Assembly (NCBI RefSeq): GCF_000981385.1
Contig: NZ_LATZ01000011.1
Coordinates: 1 to 64,000 of the forward strand
From: Bacillus sp. SA1-12
Lineage (GTDB): Bacteria > Bacillota > Bacilli > Bacillales > Bacillaceae
Direction: 5' to 3'
Length of the DNA stretch: 64,000 nt
This document shows, piece by piece, positions 1 through 8,787 of the stretch. Under the pieces are notes generated by a model that did no database searches, was not told the origin of the DNA, and worked only from the letters and a program-made list of their open reading frames with translations. The position numbers and the translations under genes are program-made. Numbering within the stretch: position 1 is the first letter of the stretch; each line of letters begins with the position of its first letter.

Positions 1-180
1 AGACGCTTTATCATAGACTTTTCTTTCCATTCCCCACAGAGTTCCGGCCTTCAGACGCTTTATCATAGACTTTTCTTTCCATTCCCCACGGAGTTTCGGC
101 CTTCAGACGCTTTATGAAGGACCTTTCTATCGCTTCCTCACGGGGTTTTGGCATTCAGACGCTTTATGAAGGACCTCCCT
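1..180. repeat. 52-bp direct tandem repeat, about 3.5 copies
   Basis: Units begin at 1, 53, 105 and 157, each opening with AGACGCTTTAT; the last is cut short just before the stop codon of the penicillin-binding protein gene at 183. Units 1 and 2 are nearly identical, while 3 and 4 share the variant GAAGGACCT. The array may continue beyond the window edge. The unit length is not a multiple of three and no reading frame runs through it, so it looks non-coding. It is too regular, and has no variable spacers, to be a CRISPR array. Confidence 0.85.
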
Positions 181-182
181 TT

Positions 183-2195
183 CTAATTTTGTAAGTAATC
201 ACTCAATATATTTCGGCCAATAGGGATCGCCGCACTGCTTCCGCCTTTCTCCTTTACATCTTCAAGCACGATAGCAAGAGAGATGGCAGAGGAATCGATA
301 TCTGTGGCAACGAACCAGCCATTTTCAGTTCCACCCTCATCAGCTTGCGATGCTTTTATTTCTGCCGTACCTGTTTTTCCGGCTAATTGAACTCCTTCAA
401 TGTTGGCAGCGCTCGCTGTTCCGCCTTGCTCTTGAATAACGGCAGAAAATGCTTGCTGCATTGTCGCTAGATGCTCAGCAGAGATGGCCGCTTCCTTCCA
501 CACCTCAGCCTTATGACCTTTTGTTTGAATAAGTGATGGTGCCATGATATGCCCATCGTTTGACAAAGCACTATACGCAAGAGCAATATTTAGGGATGTT
601 ACCATGATTTCGCCTTGTCCATAACCTGAATCAGCAAGCAGGATCTCACGGCTGATGCTTCCATCATTTGAAATTTGGCTGGTGCTTAATGGATACCCCA
701 CATCAAGCTCTTCCCCAATCCCGAATTGTTTCGCTCCGGCAATGAAAGCATCACTTCCCAAATCAAGTGCACTCATTGCAAAATAAATATTATCTGAATG
801 CTTCACAGCCGCTTTTAAGTTGACAGCTGATTGGTTATTCACTCGTGTAATGCTATAGTTGCCCCAAGAACTGTCTTTCTTCCATGATCGTCCATTGATG
901 GCGATTTGCTTTGCCGGATCGATTGTTCTTTTTTCAAGACCTGTTGCAGCTGTCATTAATTTAAAAACGGAGCCTGGTGAGTACAATTTACTGAATCGAT
1001 TTTCTTCATCCGCAAATTGGCTTTCCTCACGCCCTTGTTGTTCCTTTCTTGTTATATAGGTTGTGTAACGATTGGCATTATAAGAAGGCGAACTAACAAG
1101 AGCCAGAACCTCACCCGTCGTTGGCTGAACAGCTGCGGCCGAACCTTTTGCTCCCTTCATTTCATCATAAATATTCATTTGCAAATCAAAGTCAATGGAT
1201 AACTGAAGATCCCGGCCATTTTGCGGCTCTTGTTTTGCAATGATCCCTTCCCTTAATCCCTCTCTTTCTATATAAATCTCCGCGCCATCTATTCCTCTTA
1301 ATGTATCTTCATATACCTGCTCAAGGCCTGCTTTTCCAAGAAGCGAAGTCGAATGATACCCTTTTTCTTTGTTCTTTTCCAATTCCTCAGCCGTAATGCT
1401 TCCTATATAGCCAACCAGTCTCCCGAATGCTTCGTGATCTGCATAAACCCTTGAATTTTTACTGTTAACGAAAATGCCGTCTTCCCCTCTTTCTTGTAAC
1501 ATTGCTGCTTTTTCATCATCAGGAAGAAGATCAACAATTGGTACAAAATAGTTTGGATTTGAATTTTCATCTAGTTTTTTCTTAATATTTTCTTCACCAA
1601 TATCTAATACAGCTGCCAATTCCCTTATTTTTTCTTCTCGATTGTGTTTGTCAAATACAGCGGGATTGATGCCAACTGTTTTAAGTTCGCCATCCTTTGC
1701 AAGAGGATAACCATTTCGATCAAGAATACTTCCTCTAGTTGCTTTTATTGTCCTAACCCTGACCTTATCTCCTTTTTCCATCGCAGGGAAAATCAAGCTC
1801 TCATCCCATTGGACCTTCCATTTCCCATCCTCTTTTACTAACATTAACTGATAATCAGACCGGTTCACTTGTCCAGCTGCTGTATCCATCTCCACTGAAA
1901 AAGGAATCACATTGTTTTTGTTTTCCCTTTCAATTTCATTTTTTACGACCTTAAGATCTCTTGCTTGGATACCAGAGTAGATATTTGTATATTTGGTCAC
2001 AAAATCTTCTTCAGTTATGTACTCCTTTGATTCTGTTGATAATAAATCGTACAGTTTATGGTATTCCTGATTTGATAACAGATCAGAAAACTGTTCAAAT
2101 GCTTCTGCTTGTTTCCTCTCATTTGAGCAACCAAACAAAAGGATGGAACAAACCATAATAAAAAACAGCAGAAAAATGAGCTTCTTCTTGTTCAC
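183..2195 (-). CDS. pbpC: Lipoprotein class B penicillin-binding protein (PbpC/MecA-like transpeptidase)
   Basis: A 670-residue D,D-transpeptidase that should cross-link peptidoglycan outside the membrane. A short hydrophobic N-terminus ends in a lipobox with Cys23. A MecA_N/NTF2-like domain follows (about 30-140), then the PBP dimerisation region (about 150-310) and the transpeptidase domain (about 345-665). All three catalytic motifs are present: Ser409-Val-Phe-Lys412, Ser467-Asp-Asn469 and Lys607-Thr-Gly609. Length and layout match B. subtilis PbpC (PBP3) and staphylococcal PBP2a. The start is a GTG preceded by TAAGGAGGT with six bases of spacing. Three BlaI-type dyads cover its promoter, so it is probably beta-lactam inducible through the blaI-blaR1 pair at 4630-6835. 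The family call is firm. Low beta-lactam affinity is inferred from the family. Confidence 0.93.
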   Translation of the reverse strand: MNKKKLIFLLFFIMVCSILLFGCSNERKQAEAFEQFSDLLSNQEYHKLYDLLSTESKEYITEEDFVTKYTNIYSGIQARDLKVVKNEIERENKNNVIPFSVEMDTAAGQVNRSDYQLMLVKEDGKWKVQWDESLIFPAMEKGDKVRVRTIKATRGSILDRNGYPLAKDGELKTVGINPAVFDKHNREEKIRELAAVLDIGEENIKKKLDENSNPNYFVPIVDLLPDDEKAAMLQERGEDGIFVNSKNSRVYADHEAFGRLVGYIGSITAEELEKNKEKGYHSTSLLGKAGLEQVYEDTLRGIDGAEIYIEREGLREGIIAKQEPQNGRDLQLSIDFDLQMNIYDEMKGAKGSAAAVQPTTGEVLALVSSPSYNANRYTTYITRKEQQGREESQFADEENRFSKLYSPGSVFKLMTAATGLEKRTIDPAKQIAINGRSWKKDSSWGNYSITRVNNQSAVNLKAAVKHSDNIYFAMSALDLGSDAFIAGAKQFGIGEELDVGYPLSTSQISNDGSISREILLADSGYGQGEIMVTSLNIALAYSALSNDGHIMAPSLIQTKGHKAEVWKEAAISAEHLATMQQAFSAVIQEQGGTASAANIEGVQLAGKTGTAEIKASQADEGGTENGWFVATDIDSSAISLAIVLEDVKEKGGSSAAIPIGRNILSDYLQN

Positions 2196-2252
2196 TTGAT
2201 TACCTCCTTACACTTGCCATTCTATTTAATGAATACATTACACTTTTAAAAC

Positions 2253-2322
2253 TTACATTTGTAATCTTTTAGAATTATTACACGCGTAAGTTTTAAAGTC
2301 AATATTTTTCTTACAAACGTAA
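2253..2322 (-). promoter_or_regulatory. Promoter of the PBP gene with three BlaI-type operators
   Basis: Reading the minus strand, a TTGACT -35 box (2297-2302) and an AATAAT -10 box (2274-2279) are 17 bases apart. Three dyads lie around it: TTACATTTGTAA (2253-2264, just past the expected start), TTACACGCGTAA (2278-2289, in the spacer) and TTACAAACGTAA (2311-2322, upstream of -35). All fit the TACANNTGTA-like core known for BlaI/MecI repressors, and a fourth copy precedes blaI. Repression by BlaI is inferred from the shared motif. Confidence 0.85.
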
Positions 2323-2344
2323 GTTTTAGGATAAAATAAAGGCA

Positions 2345-2700
2345 GGCTAGTTTTTGTTGTTTTTAAGATTCATGTTCTTTTGGAAGGTAGAATTAATGAA
2401 CGAGTCTTTAGCGGTCAGTGTGGGCAATTTTACTGTTACTTCCTGAAAATTAACTCTATATGAAAATAGCTTTATTCTCTACTCCAGAATATTGTTCTTT
2501 AAACATGCTCAGGTCTTTTGAATCGGCTACCCTTCTTCCTATTTAAATAGTATCTTATTAAAAAATATAGGTTGTTAGCATTATTTAATTTGGAATGTAT
2601 TGCCAAATATTTTTTTTTGTAGTAACCTGTCAGCGATTTAAATCGCACTGATTTAGAGTGGACTAGTCCATTGGTAGTAAACAGCTGTTATCATTTAATA
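2345..2700. other. Gene-free stretch between the PBP promoter and the nuclease gene
   Basis: AT-rich sequence with no supportable reading frame. The only structure I see is the group of palindromes near its right end, listed separately. Confidence 0.6.
2634..2690. promoter_or_regulatory. Three consecutive perfect palindromes upstream of the nuclease gene
   Basis: GCGATTTAAATCGC (2634-2647), TGGACTAGTCCA (2660-2671) and AACAGCTGTT (2681-2690) are each perfectly self-complementary and sit within 60 bases, just upstream of the ribosome binding site at 2702-2707. None matches an operator I recognise. They could be binding sites or leader hairpins for the nuclease gene. The function is unknown. 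Confidence 0.55.
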
Positions 2701-2714
2701 AGGGAGGAATTGTG

Positions 2715-4394
2715 ATGTCTATGTTAAACAAGCGTTTTTTATCAATTGTCCTTGTTATGCTTATGACCCTTGGCATTCTTGCCCCTGCACAGACACAAGC
2801 AATTACAGACGGCGGAGCATATTGGGTTCCAGACGACAAGATCCAGAAAGCAACCGAACTGATGAAGCAAGGAAAATCCATCGAAGAGCTTGAAATCAAA
2901 CAAGATCAAATCCAGCAAAAAGAAGGCATTCAGACATTGGATAAATTAATGGAGATAGACCAGCAAAGTAAAGCGACATACAGAGCGGACTTAGCCCCTC
3001 CGATCAAGACGGCAGCCGGTTGGGTCCCCCCGGAATTTGACTATGATCACATCCAGACTGTAGATGAATGCCGGAGAAGTCCTGACAGCAGTTCAGAAAC
3101 AGGGTTTATCAAGAATCGTTATTCCTTCTGTTGGTCACATGTGGCAACATATCAAGTACCGATCAAATGCGTCGCAGGGTTCTGTATAAACGCCGGAGTT
3201 CAATTTCAATTCACGGAAATAGGGTATGGTTCCAACCAAAGCCGGAACATGAGAGTCTATTATACTCTTGATGATATCATCGTGACCCATCCATCTTTAA
3301 ATGGAGCCAAGTTGGAAATCGATATGGTATGTGAAGCAAAAGTAAACCCTGGTGATTGTAAAGAGGATCCCGACTATCCAGCTACGGAACGAACGATCGC
3401 CCAATGGAAAAATTCAAACTTCAGTACAGAAATCTTCACCTCAGAAGCGCCCCCGGCAACTGATGAAAATCCTGACCAGTTGGGATACATGGAATTTTGG
3501 CCGAAACTCACCCTTACCCATTCAGCAAGAAAATTCAAAAAAAGCATAGATGGCATCAAACAGACCGTCCGTTTTGATTCTGCAAAATACATGTTCGCTT
3601 TCCCTAATGAATATTTCCCGCAAGGAGCCGTATTCAGCAAAGCGACACCGGTCTTCAATGTCCCGGTCACAAAACCGGAATTCGAAATGCTAACGGAAGC
3701 CGGCCAGCATTGGAAATACGCGATGGACAACCCGGAACAGACTAAGCCTCAAATGATTGGAAAGAAAATCCCGGGTGCTGTAGGAGACAGTACACTGACA
3801 CGTATGTATCCGAGACGTCATCAGGAGGAATACAACCAAAACAGGAACAAAACAAGAAGGATTTGTGACCGGGAGTTCGCAGGTGAGGATCGGACAGGCA
3901 AGCAGTGTGACGAATTTCCTTTCGCTTCCACCTGGCAAGGTTCATCGACGAACGGATCGGATAATTTTTCTGTCAGAATGATTTCCGCTGATTCAAACGG
4001 TGCTGCAGGAACATGGCTCGGTGCCTGGTACGCCTATGACCGGATTCTGGATGGAGACGCTTTTCATGTTGAGGTTGAGGCCCCTGAGAAAATCGCGACG
4101 ATCCGTTCGGAAGGTCAGCCTCAGGAAGGCCAAGATAACCGATCAAGTGATAATTTTACGATCGGAAACATCCCTTCTTACGCGACCAAGTTACAATGGA
4201 AAATCGTCGACGGTCCTAAAGATGCAAAATTCGATGTCATGAAGGACATCAGCCTCGGTGTCGACGAAACAATCTTCTATGATCTTACAGACGGATCTGA
4301 GACAGAAATCAAAACGAGCGAAGATTTTTACATCGCCAGACCGGAAAACACCAATGGAAAAAGCTTCACAGTCGAAGTCTATGCAATCCCTTAA
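2715..4394 (+). CDS. Secreted protein with a NucA/NucB-type deoxyribonuclease domain
   Basis: An exported protein of about 559 residues. Residues 1-30 form a signal peptide ending in AQTQA. The middle is unfamiliar and contains several cysteines (about positions 120, 140, 153, 158, 207 and 216), possibly disulfide-bonded. Around residues 384-455 it carries the NucA/NucB nuclease signature: a CDREF element, then Cys-Asp-Glu-Phe-Pro-Phe-Ala-Ser near 399-406, then an SADSNGAAG element and RILDGDAFHV. This form resembles the actinobacterial PF14040 type more than the short B. subtilis NucB. About 105 residues of unknown role follow. ATG 2715 has GGGAGG seven bases upstream; a GTG at 2712 is also possible. 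It lies between the PBP gene and blaI, but I see no BlaI box at its own start. DNA degradation outside the cell is inferred from the family. Confidence 0.8.
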   Translation: MSMLNKRFLSIVLVMLMTLGILAPAQTQAITDGGAYWVPDDKIQKATELMKQGKSIEELEIKQDQIQQKEGIQTLDKLMEIDQQSKATYRADLAPPIKTAAGWVPPEFDYDHIQTVDECRRSPDSSSETGFIKNRYSFCWSHVATYQVPIKCVAGFCINAGVQFQFTEIGYGSNQSRNMRVYYTLDDIIVTHPSLNGAKLEIDMVCEAKVNPGDCKEDPDYPATERTIAQWKNSNFSTEIFTSEAPPATDENPDQLGYMEFWPKLTLTHSARKFKKSIDGIKQTVRFDSAKYMFAFPNEYFPQGAVFSKATPVFNVPVTKPEFEMLTEAGQHWKYAMDNPEQTKPQMIGKKIPGAVGDSTLTRMYPRRHQEEYNQNRNKTRRICDREFAGEDRTGKQCDEFPFASTWQGSSTNGSDNFSVRMISADSNGAAGTWLGAWYAYDRILDGDAFHVEVEAPEKIATIRSEGQPQEGQDNRSSDNFTIGNIPSYATKLQWKIVDGPKDAKFDVMKDISLGVDETIFYDLTDGSETEIKTSEDFYIARPENTNGKSFTVEVYAIP

Positions 4395-4429
4395 TCATAA
4401 TAAAAAATTTAGTTGAATAAAATTGTCGG

Positions 4430-4463
4430 AAGAGCTTGGGGGCTTCAATCTAAGCTCTTTTGA
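4430..4463 (+). terminator. Hairpin after the nuclease gene
   Basis: AAGAGCTT (4430-4437) pairs with AAGCTCTT (4452-4459) across a 14-base loop and is followed by a short T run. It separates the nuclease gene from the blaI promoter. Confidence 0.6.
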
Positions 4464-4565
4464 CTATGTATATACTAGTAACTAATACCAATTCCCCCTA
4501 TAAAAAAATCTTCTAGCACTCTCTCTTTCAGAGATCGGTAAACCTTAGATAGGACCATACTCTCG

Positions 4566-4613
4566 TTGACTTAAAAATAGCCCAACGTTATAATCAAACT
4601 ATTACAATCGTAA
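4566..4613 (+). promoter_or_regulatory. Sigma-A promoter and BlaI operator of blaI-blaR1
   Basis: TTGACT (4566-4571), a 17-base spacer and a perfect TATAAT (4589-4594) form a near-consensus promoter. The dyad TTACAATCGTAA (4602-4613) lies over the expected transcription start, a position suited to autorepression by BlaI. It matches the three dyads in front of the PBP gene. Confidence 0.88.
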
Positions 4614-4629
4614 GTTTAGGATGGTTGAT

Positions 4630-5016
4630 ATGAAAAAATTACCGCAAATATCTGAAGCAGAATTAGAAGTTATGAAAGTCATTTGGAAGCACCCTTCGAT
4701 TAATACGAATGAGGTAATTGAAAAATTATCTAAAACAAGTAAATGGAGTCCTAAAACCATTCAAACGATGCTGCTTAGGCTATTAAAAAAAGGTGCCTTG
4801 AGTCATCATAAGGAAGGCCGTGTCTTTGTTTACACGCCAAATGTAGCTGAAAGTGATTACCTGGAAGTAGAAAGCCGCAGCTTTCTAAATCGTTTTTATA
4901 ATGGAGCACTCAACTCAATGGTGTTAAACTTTCTCGAAAACGATAAGCTGTCAGATGATGAGATTAATGAACTGTATCAAATATTAGAAGAACGAAAAAA
5001 CAGGAAGCAGGAATAA
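4630..5016 (+). CDS. blaI: BlaI/MecI-family repressor
   Basis: A penicillinase-repressor-family protein of about 128 residues from ATG 4630 (MKKLPQISEAEL). The in-frame ATG at 4621 has no room for a ribosome binding site, whereas AGGATGG lies suitably before 4630. The N-terminal winged helix (about 1-75) has the usual EVMKVIWKH and NEVIEKL elements and a recognition helix around WSPKTIQTMLLRLLKKG. The C-terminal part (75-128) is the dimerisation region that BlaR1 signalling causes to be cleaved in characterised systems. It is followed after one base by blaR1. It should repress its own operon and, judging from shared operators, the PBP gene at 183-2195. Confidence 0.93.
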   Translation: MKKLPQISEAELEVMKVIWKHPSINTNEVIEKLSKTSKWSPKTIQTMLLRLLKKGALSHHKEGRVFVYTPNVAESDYLEVESRSFLNRFYNGALNSMVLNFLENDKLSDDEINELYQILEERKNRKQE

Positions 5017-5017
5017 T

Positions 5018-6835
5018 ATGGGAAACTCTTTCTTCTCTCTCTTTTTCATCTGTAATATCCTACTATGTGTGATGTTTGGTGTCATCCTGTTCATTAAAAA
5101 ACTAGGAAAAAACCATATTACGGCTAGAACCCAATATGTGATCAGTGTCATTTCCCTTTTGCCATTGCTGATTCCATTTGTACCCTATCAAACTCTTAAC
5201 ACATCCACCTTTTTTGACTGGGTGATGAATATAGGAGAACAGCAGTCTTCATTATCTGAAATCAATTCTGCGGGTAAGGCAGCAGAGCCAATGACACAGA
5301 ATGGTAATGTACTGCAGGATTTTTCGATGTCTGTTAACCAATCGCCATTTCAATTAATGGATACTATTTTTTTCATTGTCTGGATCCTTGGAATTGCTGG
5401 CATGCTGTTGGCTACATTCTTCAGCAACCGAGAAATCAGCAAAATCAAAAAGAGTCTTCACATCGTTTCCAATGAAGAATTAACAGCGCTTTTTAAATCA
5501 TGTAAACAGGAATTACATGTACAGAAAAACATCGTTCTCGGAGCATCATCATTAATTCGATCACCGATTACCTTTGGTCTGTTTCGTCCATACATTGTCC
5601 TGCCAAAGGATTGGCCTTCTCTATCAATAGATGAGATGAGATGTGTCCTTCTTCATGAACTGTACCACTGCAAGCATCGGGACATGATCGTAAATTACTT
5701 TAGCTGCCTGTTTAGAGCGGTGTATTGGTTTAATCCATTTGTGTGGTATTTTTTAAGAGAATTAAAGACAGAAATGGAGATTTATTGTGATCATGCCGTG
5801 TTAAAAACACTGGATCAGGAATCGCAATTCAAATATGGTGAAGTTATTTTAAAATTTGCTTCTCTTAAGCAACAAAGCTCCTCTTTGATAGCTGCTTCGG
5901 AAATAAGCAGCTCATACAAACAAACGAAAAGACGGATTGTAAATATCGCCAATTTTCAAGCGGCATCACTGCAGGTGAAAATAAAAAGTGTGTTCGTATT
6001 TATTCTTGTTTTTACAGTCATTATAATGAGTATTCCTTCTTTATCCGTATTGGCTGTTAACAAAAATACCCATGCTTTTCCTAAAACAAATGTTGTCTAC
6101 AAAGATTACAGCAGCTTGTTTGATGAATTTTCTGGAAGCTTTGTTCTCTATGATTCAAAAAAGAACATGTATACCATTCACAATAAAGAAGAGAGTACAA
6201 CGAGACTTACACCTAATTCTACTTATAAGATCTACAGCGGCTTGTTTGCCCTTGAATCCGGGATTATTACAAAGAATAATTCTGCATTGAAATGGGATGG
6301 GACACAGCATGAGTATGATGAGTGGAATCAAGATCAGGATTTATTCTCTGCGATGAAACGCTCCACGACATGGTATTTCCAAAATCTTGATCAACAACTA
6401 GGTAAGAAGAAATTAGAGCAGTACGTTGAAAGAATCGATTATGGCAATGGAGATCTCTCAAGTGATATCACCACGTATTGGATGGATGGAACGCTAAAAA
6501 TCTCACCTATTGAGCAAGTCGATTTATTGAAAAAGTTTTACCAAAATGACTTTGGATTTGGGCAAGCAAATATCCAAACGATAAAAGACGCAATATATTT
6601 AGAAGAAGCAAATGACAAACGATTATCAGGTAAAACAGGAACCTCTATTGTAAACGGAGAAGATATTGATGGATGGTTTGTCGGCTATGTGGAAACAGCA
6701 GATAATACGTATTTCTTTGCAACCCATATTCAGGGAGAAAAGCAGGCAGGCGGAAGCTCTGCTGCGGAGGTTGCGCTTTCGATTTTGACGGAGGAAGGGA
6801 TTTACGACTCAAGTTCTGCTAGGAAAAATAAATAA
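5018..6835 (+). CDS. blaR1: BlaR1/MecR1 beta-lactam sensor-transducer with M56 metalloprotease
   Basis: A 605-residue membrane sensor. Several hydrophobic segments in the first 340 residues surround the cytoplasmic M56 zinc protease motif His213-Glu-Leu-Tyr-His217, with the downstream EMEIYCDHA element supplying a further ligand. The extracellular sensor (about 350-600) is class D beta-lactamase-like: Ser401-Thr-Tyr-Lys404, Tyr-Gly-Asn at 475-477 and Lys539-Thr-Gly-Thr542. In characterised relatives, acylation of the serine triggers the protease and ends in BlaI inactivation. It is co-transcribed with blaI (one-base gap). No beta-lactamase gene lies in the window, so the PBP is the likely output gene. 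Confidence 0.94.
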   Translation: MGNSFFSLFFICNILLCVMFGVILFIKKLGKNHITARTQYVISVISLLPLLIPFVPYQTLNTSTFFDWVMNIGEQQSSLSEINSAGKAAEPMTQNGNVLQDFSMSVNQSPFQLMDTIFFIVWILGIAGMLLATFFSNREISKIKKSLHIVSNEELTALFKSCKQELHVQKNIVLGASSLIRSPITFGLFRPYIVLPKDWPSLSIDEMRCVLLHELYHCKHRDMIVNYFSCLFRAVYWFNPFVWYFLRELKTEMEIYCDHAVLKTLDQESQFKYGEVILKFASLKQQSSSLIAASEISSSYKQTKRRIVNIANFQAASLQVKIKSVFVFILVFTVIIMSIPSLSVLAVNKNTHAFPKTNVVYKDYSSLFDEFSGSFVLYDSKKNMYTIHNKEESTTRLTPNSTYKIYSGLFALESGIITKNNSALKWDGTQHEYDEWNQDQDLFSAMKRSTTWYFQNLDQQLGKKKLEQYVERIDYGNGDLSSDITTYWMDGTLKISPIEQVDLLKKFYQNDFGFGQANIQTIKDAIYLEEANDKRLSGKTGTSIVNGEDIDGWFVGYVETADNTYFFATHIQGEKQAGGSSAAEVALSILTEEGIYDSSSARKNK

Positions 6836-6856
6836 AGATTTTTATTCATTCTTAAT

Positions 6857-6887
6857 CCGCAGATGTGTGTCTGCGGTTTTTTCTTTT
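6857..6887 (+). terminator. Terminator of blaI-blaR1
   Basis: CCGCAGA (6857-6863) pairs with TCTGCGG (6870-6876) across a six-base loop and is followed directly by TTTTTTCTTTTT. A classic intrinsic terminator. Confidence 0.9.
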
Positions 6888-7069
6888 TAAAAATATCAAT
6901 GGACCTTGATTAAGGTTTCTCCTCCGATCTCTCAACTTAGGTCCATTTATTAAATTTAGATATATCATTGTTAATGATATACTCCAGCAAATAAAATCAG
7001 GAAAATGAGTAAAATGTCAAAAAAGTAGTTACTATTAATGAAAACTAGTGTATCTTTTGCAAAACAAAA

Positions 7070-7108
7070 AAAAGCTTCAATCTTATTAAAAAGAATGGAA
7101 GCTTTTTC
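7070..7108. terminator. Bidirectional terminator-like hairpin
   Basis: AAAAAGCTTC (7070-7079) pairs with GAAGCTTTTT (7099-7108), so either strand ends in a T run. It lies between converging transcripts. Confidence 0.7.
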
Positions 7109-7164
7109 ACCTTTTTTTAATTCACTTTCCTACTGTCTATAAAACCTGGAACGACCATCCCCCC

Positions 7165-7197
7165 AAAAAAAGAACCACCTTTAAAATACGGCGGTTC
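7165..7197 (-). terminator. Terminator of the first malic enzyme gene
   Basis: On the minus strand GAACCGCC pairs with GGTGGTTC (7190-7197 with 7172-7179, one G-T pair), followed by seven Ts. Confidence 0.85.
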
Positions 7198-7285
7198 ATA
7201 TGAAATGAAAAAAGCTTTTGGGGCACAGTCCTTCTTCTTTCTTTGTCTCTATCCCAATCATCATTTTGGAATGAAATAACCTTTA

Positions 7286-8527
7286 TTAAACACTTACAGT
7301 CTTTTCTGCCAAAGGTAATAGACGCTTTTTGATTTCATCTGCATCTACATGCTTTTGCGCAACACCCGATTCTATTGCAGCTTCAGCAACAGCTGCCGCT
7401 ACATAAGCAGCCACTCTTTTGTCAAATGGATCTGGAATGACATAATCGCTATGAAGGTCTTCCTCATCAATTAATCCAGCAATCGCATAAACAGCTGCAA
7501 GCTTCATTTCTTCATTGATTTCTTTCGCGTGAACATCTAAAGCTCCCCGAAAAATACCAGGGAAGGCGAGTACATTATTGACCTGGTTCGGAAAATCCGA
7601 ACGTCCTGTTCCTACTACCAACGCCCCCGATTCTTTTGCCTCCTGAGGCATAATCTCGGGGACAGGATTCGCCATGGCAAAAATGATTGGATCTTGATTC
7701 ATTGAACGAACCATTTCTTTTGTAATAGCACCTGCTGCTGAGACTCCCACAAATACATCTGCCCCCACAAGTGCATCTGCTAATACACCTTGTTTTTGTT
7801 CGCTATTGGTCATGCGGGCCATTTCCTCTTTAAATAGGTTCATTCCCACATGGCGACCATCATAAATGATTCCTTTTGTATCACATAAAACAACATCTTT
7901 TACACCCATGTGAAGAAGCAGCTTTACAATGGCCACACCTGCAGCACCTGCACCATTTACGACAACATTGATATCTTCAATCCTTTTATCTGCTAATTTT
8001 AAAGCGTTAATTAACCCCGCAGCTGTTACAATGGCTGTACCATGCTGGTCATCGTGAAAAATTGGAATCTGACATGCTTTTCGTAAACGATCCTCAATTT
8101 CAAAACATTGTGGTGCTGCAATGTCCTCTAAATTGACTCCGCCAAACGTCGGCTCCAATAATTTAACCACTTCAACAATTTTATCCGGATCAGTTGTATC
8201 TAGACAAATAGGGAAGGCATCCACATCAGCAAATGACTTGAATAACAATGACTTACCTTCCATAACCGGCATGGCTGCTTTCGGACCAATATTGCCAAGG
8301 CCAAGTACAGCTGTTCCGTTCGAGACAACCGCAACAAGATTTCCCTTCATGGTATAGTCATACACTTTGCTTTCATCCTCATGGATTTCTATACAAGGCT
8401 CAGCTACTCCTGGTGAATACGCTAGACTTAAATCTTTTGCATTTCGTACAGCCACTTTAGAGTGGACACCTAGCTTTCCTTGATTTTCTTTATGCATCTG
8501 TAATGATTCTTCACGTAATGTGGACAT
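7286..8527 (-). CDS. ytsJ: NAD(P)-dependent malic enzyme (YtsJ type)
   Basis: A 413-residue cytoplasmic enzyme that oxidatively decarboxylates malate to pyruvate. The N-terminal half has the malic-enzyme signatures [12 protein letters not shown] and [13 protein letters not shown], the [12 protein letters not shown] element and [11 protein letters not shown]. The C-terminal half is a Rossmann fold with GAGAAGVA. Near full-length similarity to B. subtilis YtsJ is apparent, which is NADP-preferring; cofactor use here is inferred. It has its own ribosome binding site (AGGAG) and terminator and appears monocistronic. A second, closely similar copy lies at 29599-30795 in a different regulatory setting. 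Confidence 0.92.
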   Translation of the reverse strand: MSTLREESLQMHKENQGKLGVHSKVAVRNAKDLSLAYSPGVAEPCIEIHEDESKVYDYTMKGNLVAVVSNGTAVLGLGNIGPKAAMPVMEGKSLLFKSFADVDAFPICLDTTDPDKIVEVVKLLEPTFGGVNLEDIAAPQCFEIEDRLRKACQIPIFHDDQHGTAIVTAAGLINALKLADKRIEDINVVVNGAGAAGVAIVKLLLHMGVKDVVLCDTKGIIYDGRHVGMNLFKEEMARMTNSEQKQGVLADALVGADVFVGVSAAGAITKEMVRSMNQDPIIFAMANPVPEIMPQEAKESGALVVGTGRSDFPNQVNNVLAFPGIFRGALDVHAKEINEEMKLAAVYAIAGLIDEEDLHSDYVIPDPFDKRVAAYVAAAVAEAAIESGVAQKHVDADEIKKRLLPLAEKTVSV

Positions 8528-8607
8528 CTTATGCCTCTCCTTTTATTAGTTTAGTAGATATCGATTTTATATATGAAATAAGGACTCTTCGCACTTTATT
8601 AACCTGG

Positions 8608-8636
8608 AAAAAGGCGGAACAACTACACCGCTTTTC
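8608..8636 (-). terminator. Possible terminator of the thioesterase gene
   Basis: On the minus strand AAAAGCGG can pair with CCGC(C)TTTT across about ten bases, with one bulge, and a T run follows. It is the only structure in the 260-base gap between the thioesterase and malic enzyme genes. Confidence 0.4.
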
Positions 8637-8787
8637 CTTACACCCAACCTGGATTATTGATAAAAATGAGCTAGGTGAAAAGGAGATATATCTTTGCATT
8701 TCAATCCGTTTTCCTCTTTTATCATGCAAAATTTATTGTCATCATGATGATTCAACACCAAACTGATTTCTGCCTTAGCCAAAACCA

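Larger units (their letters stand above)
6890..7285. other. Intergenic stretch with several hairpins
   Basis: No gene. It holds an inverted repeat of AATGGACCT / AGGTCCATT at about 6899-6948 and the two terminators listed separately at 7070 and 7165. The neighbouring operons converge here. Confidence 0.6.

Noticed and set aside
1..180. CRISPR array
   Set aside because: The 52-bp units follow each other directly with no variable spacers, and no cas genes are present.
6200..6835. A class D beta-lactamase gene
   Set aside because: The STYK and KTGT motifs belong to the sensor domain fused to the M56 protease of BlaR1, not to a free enzyme.
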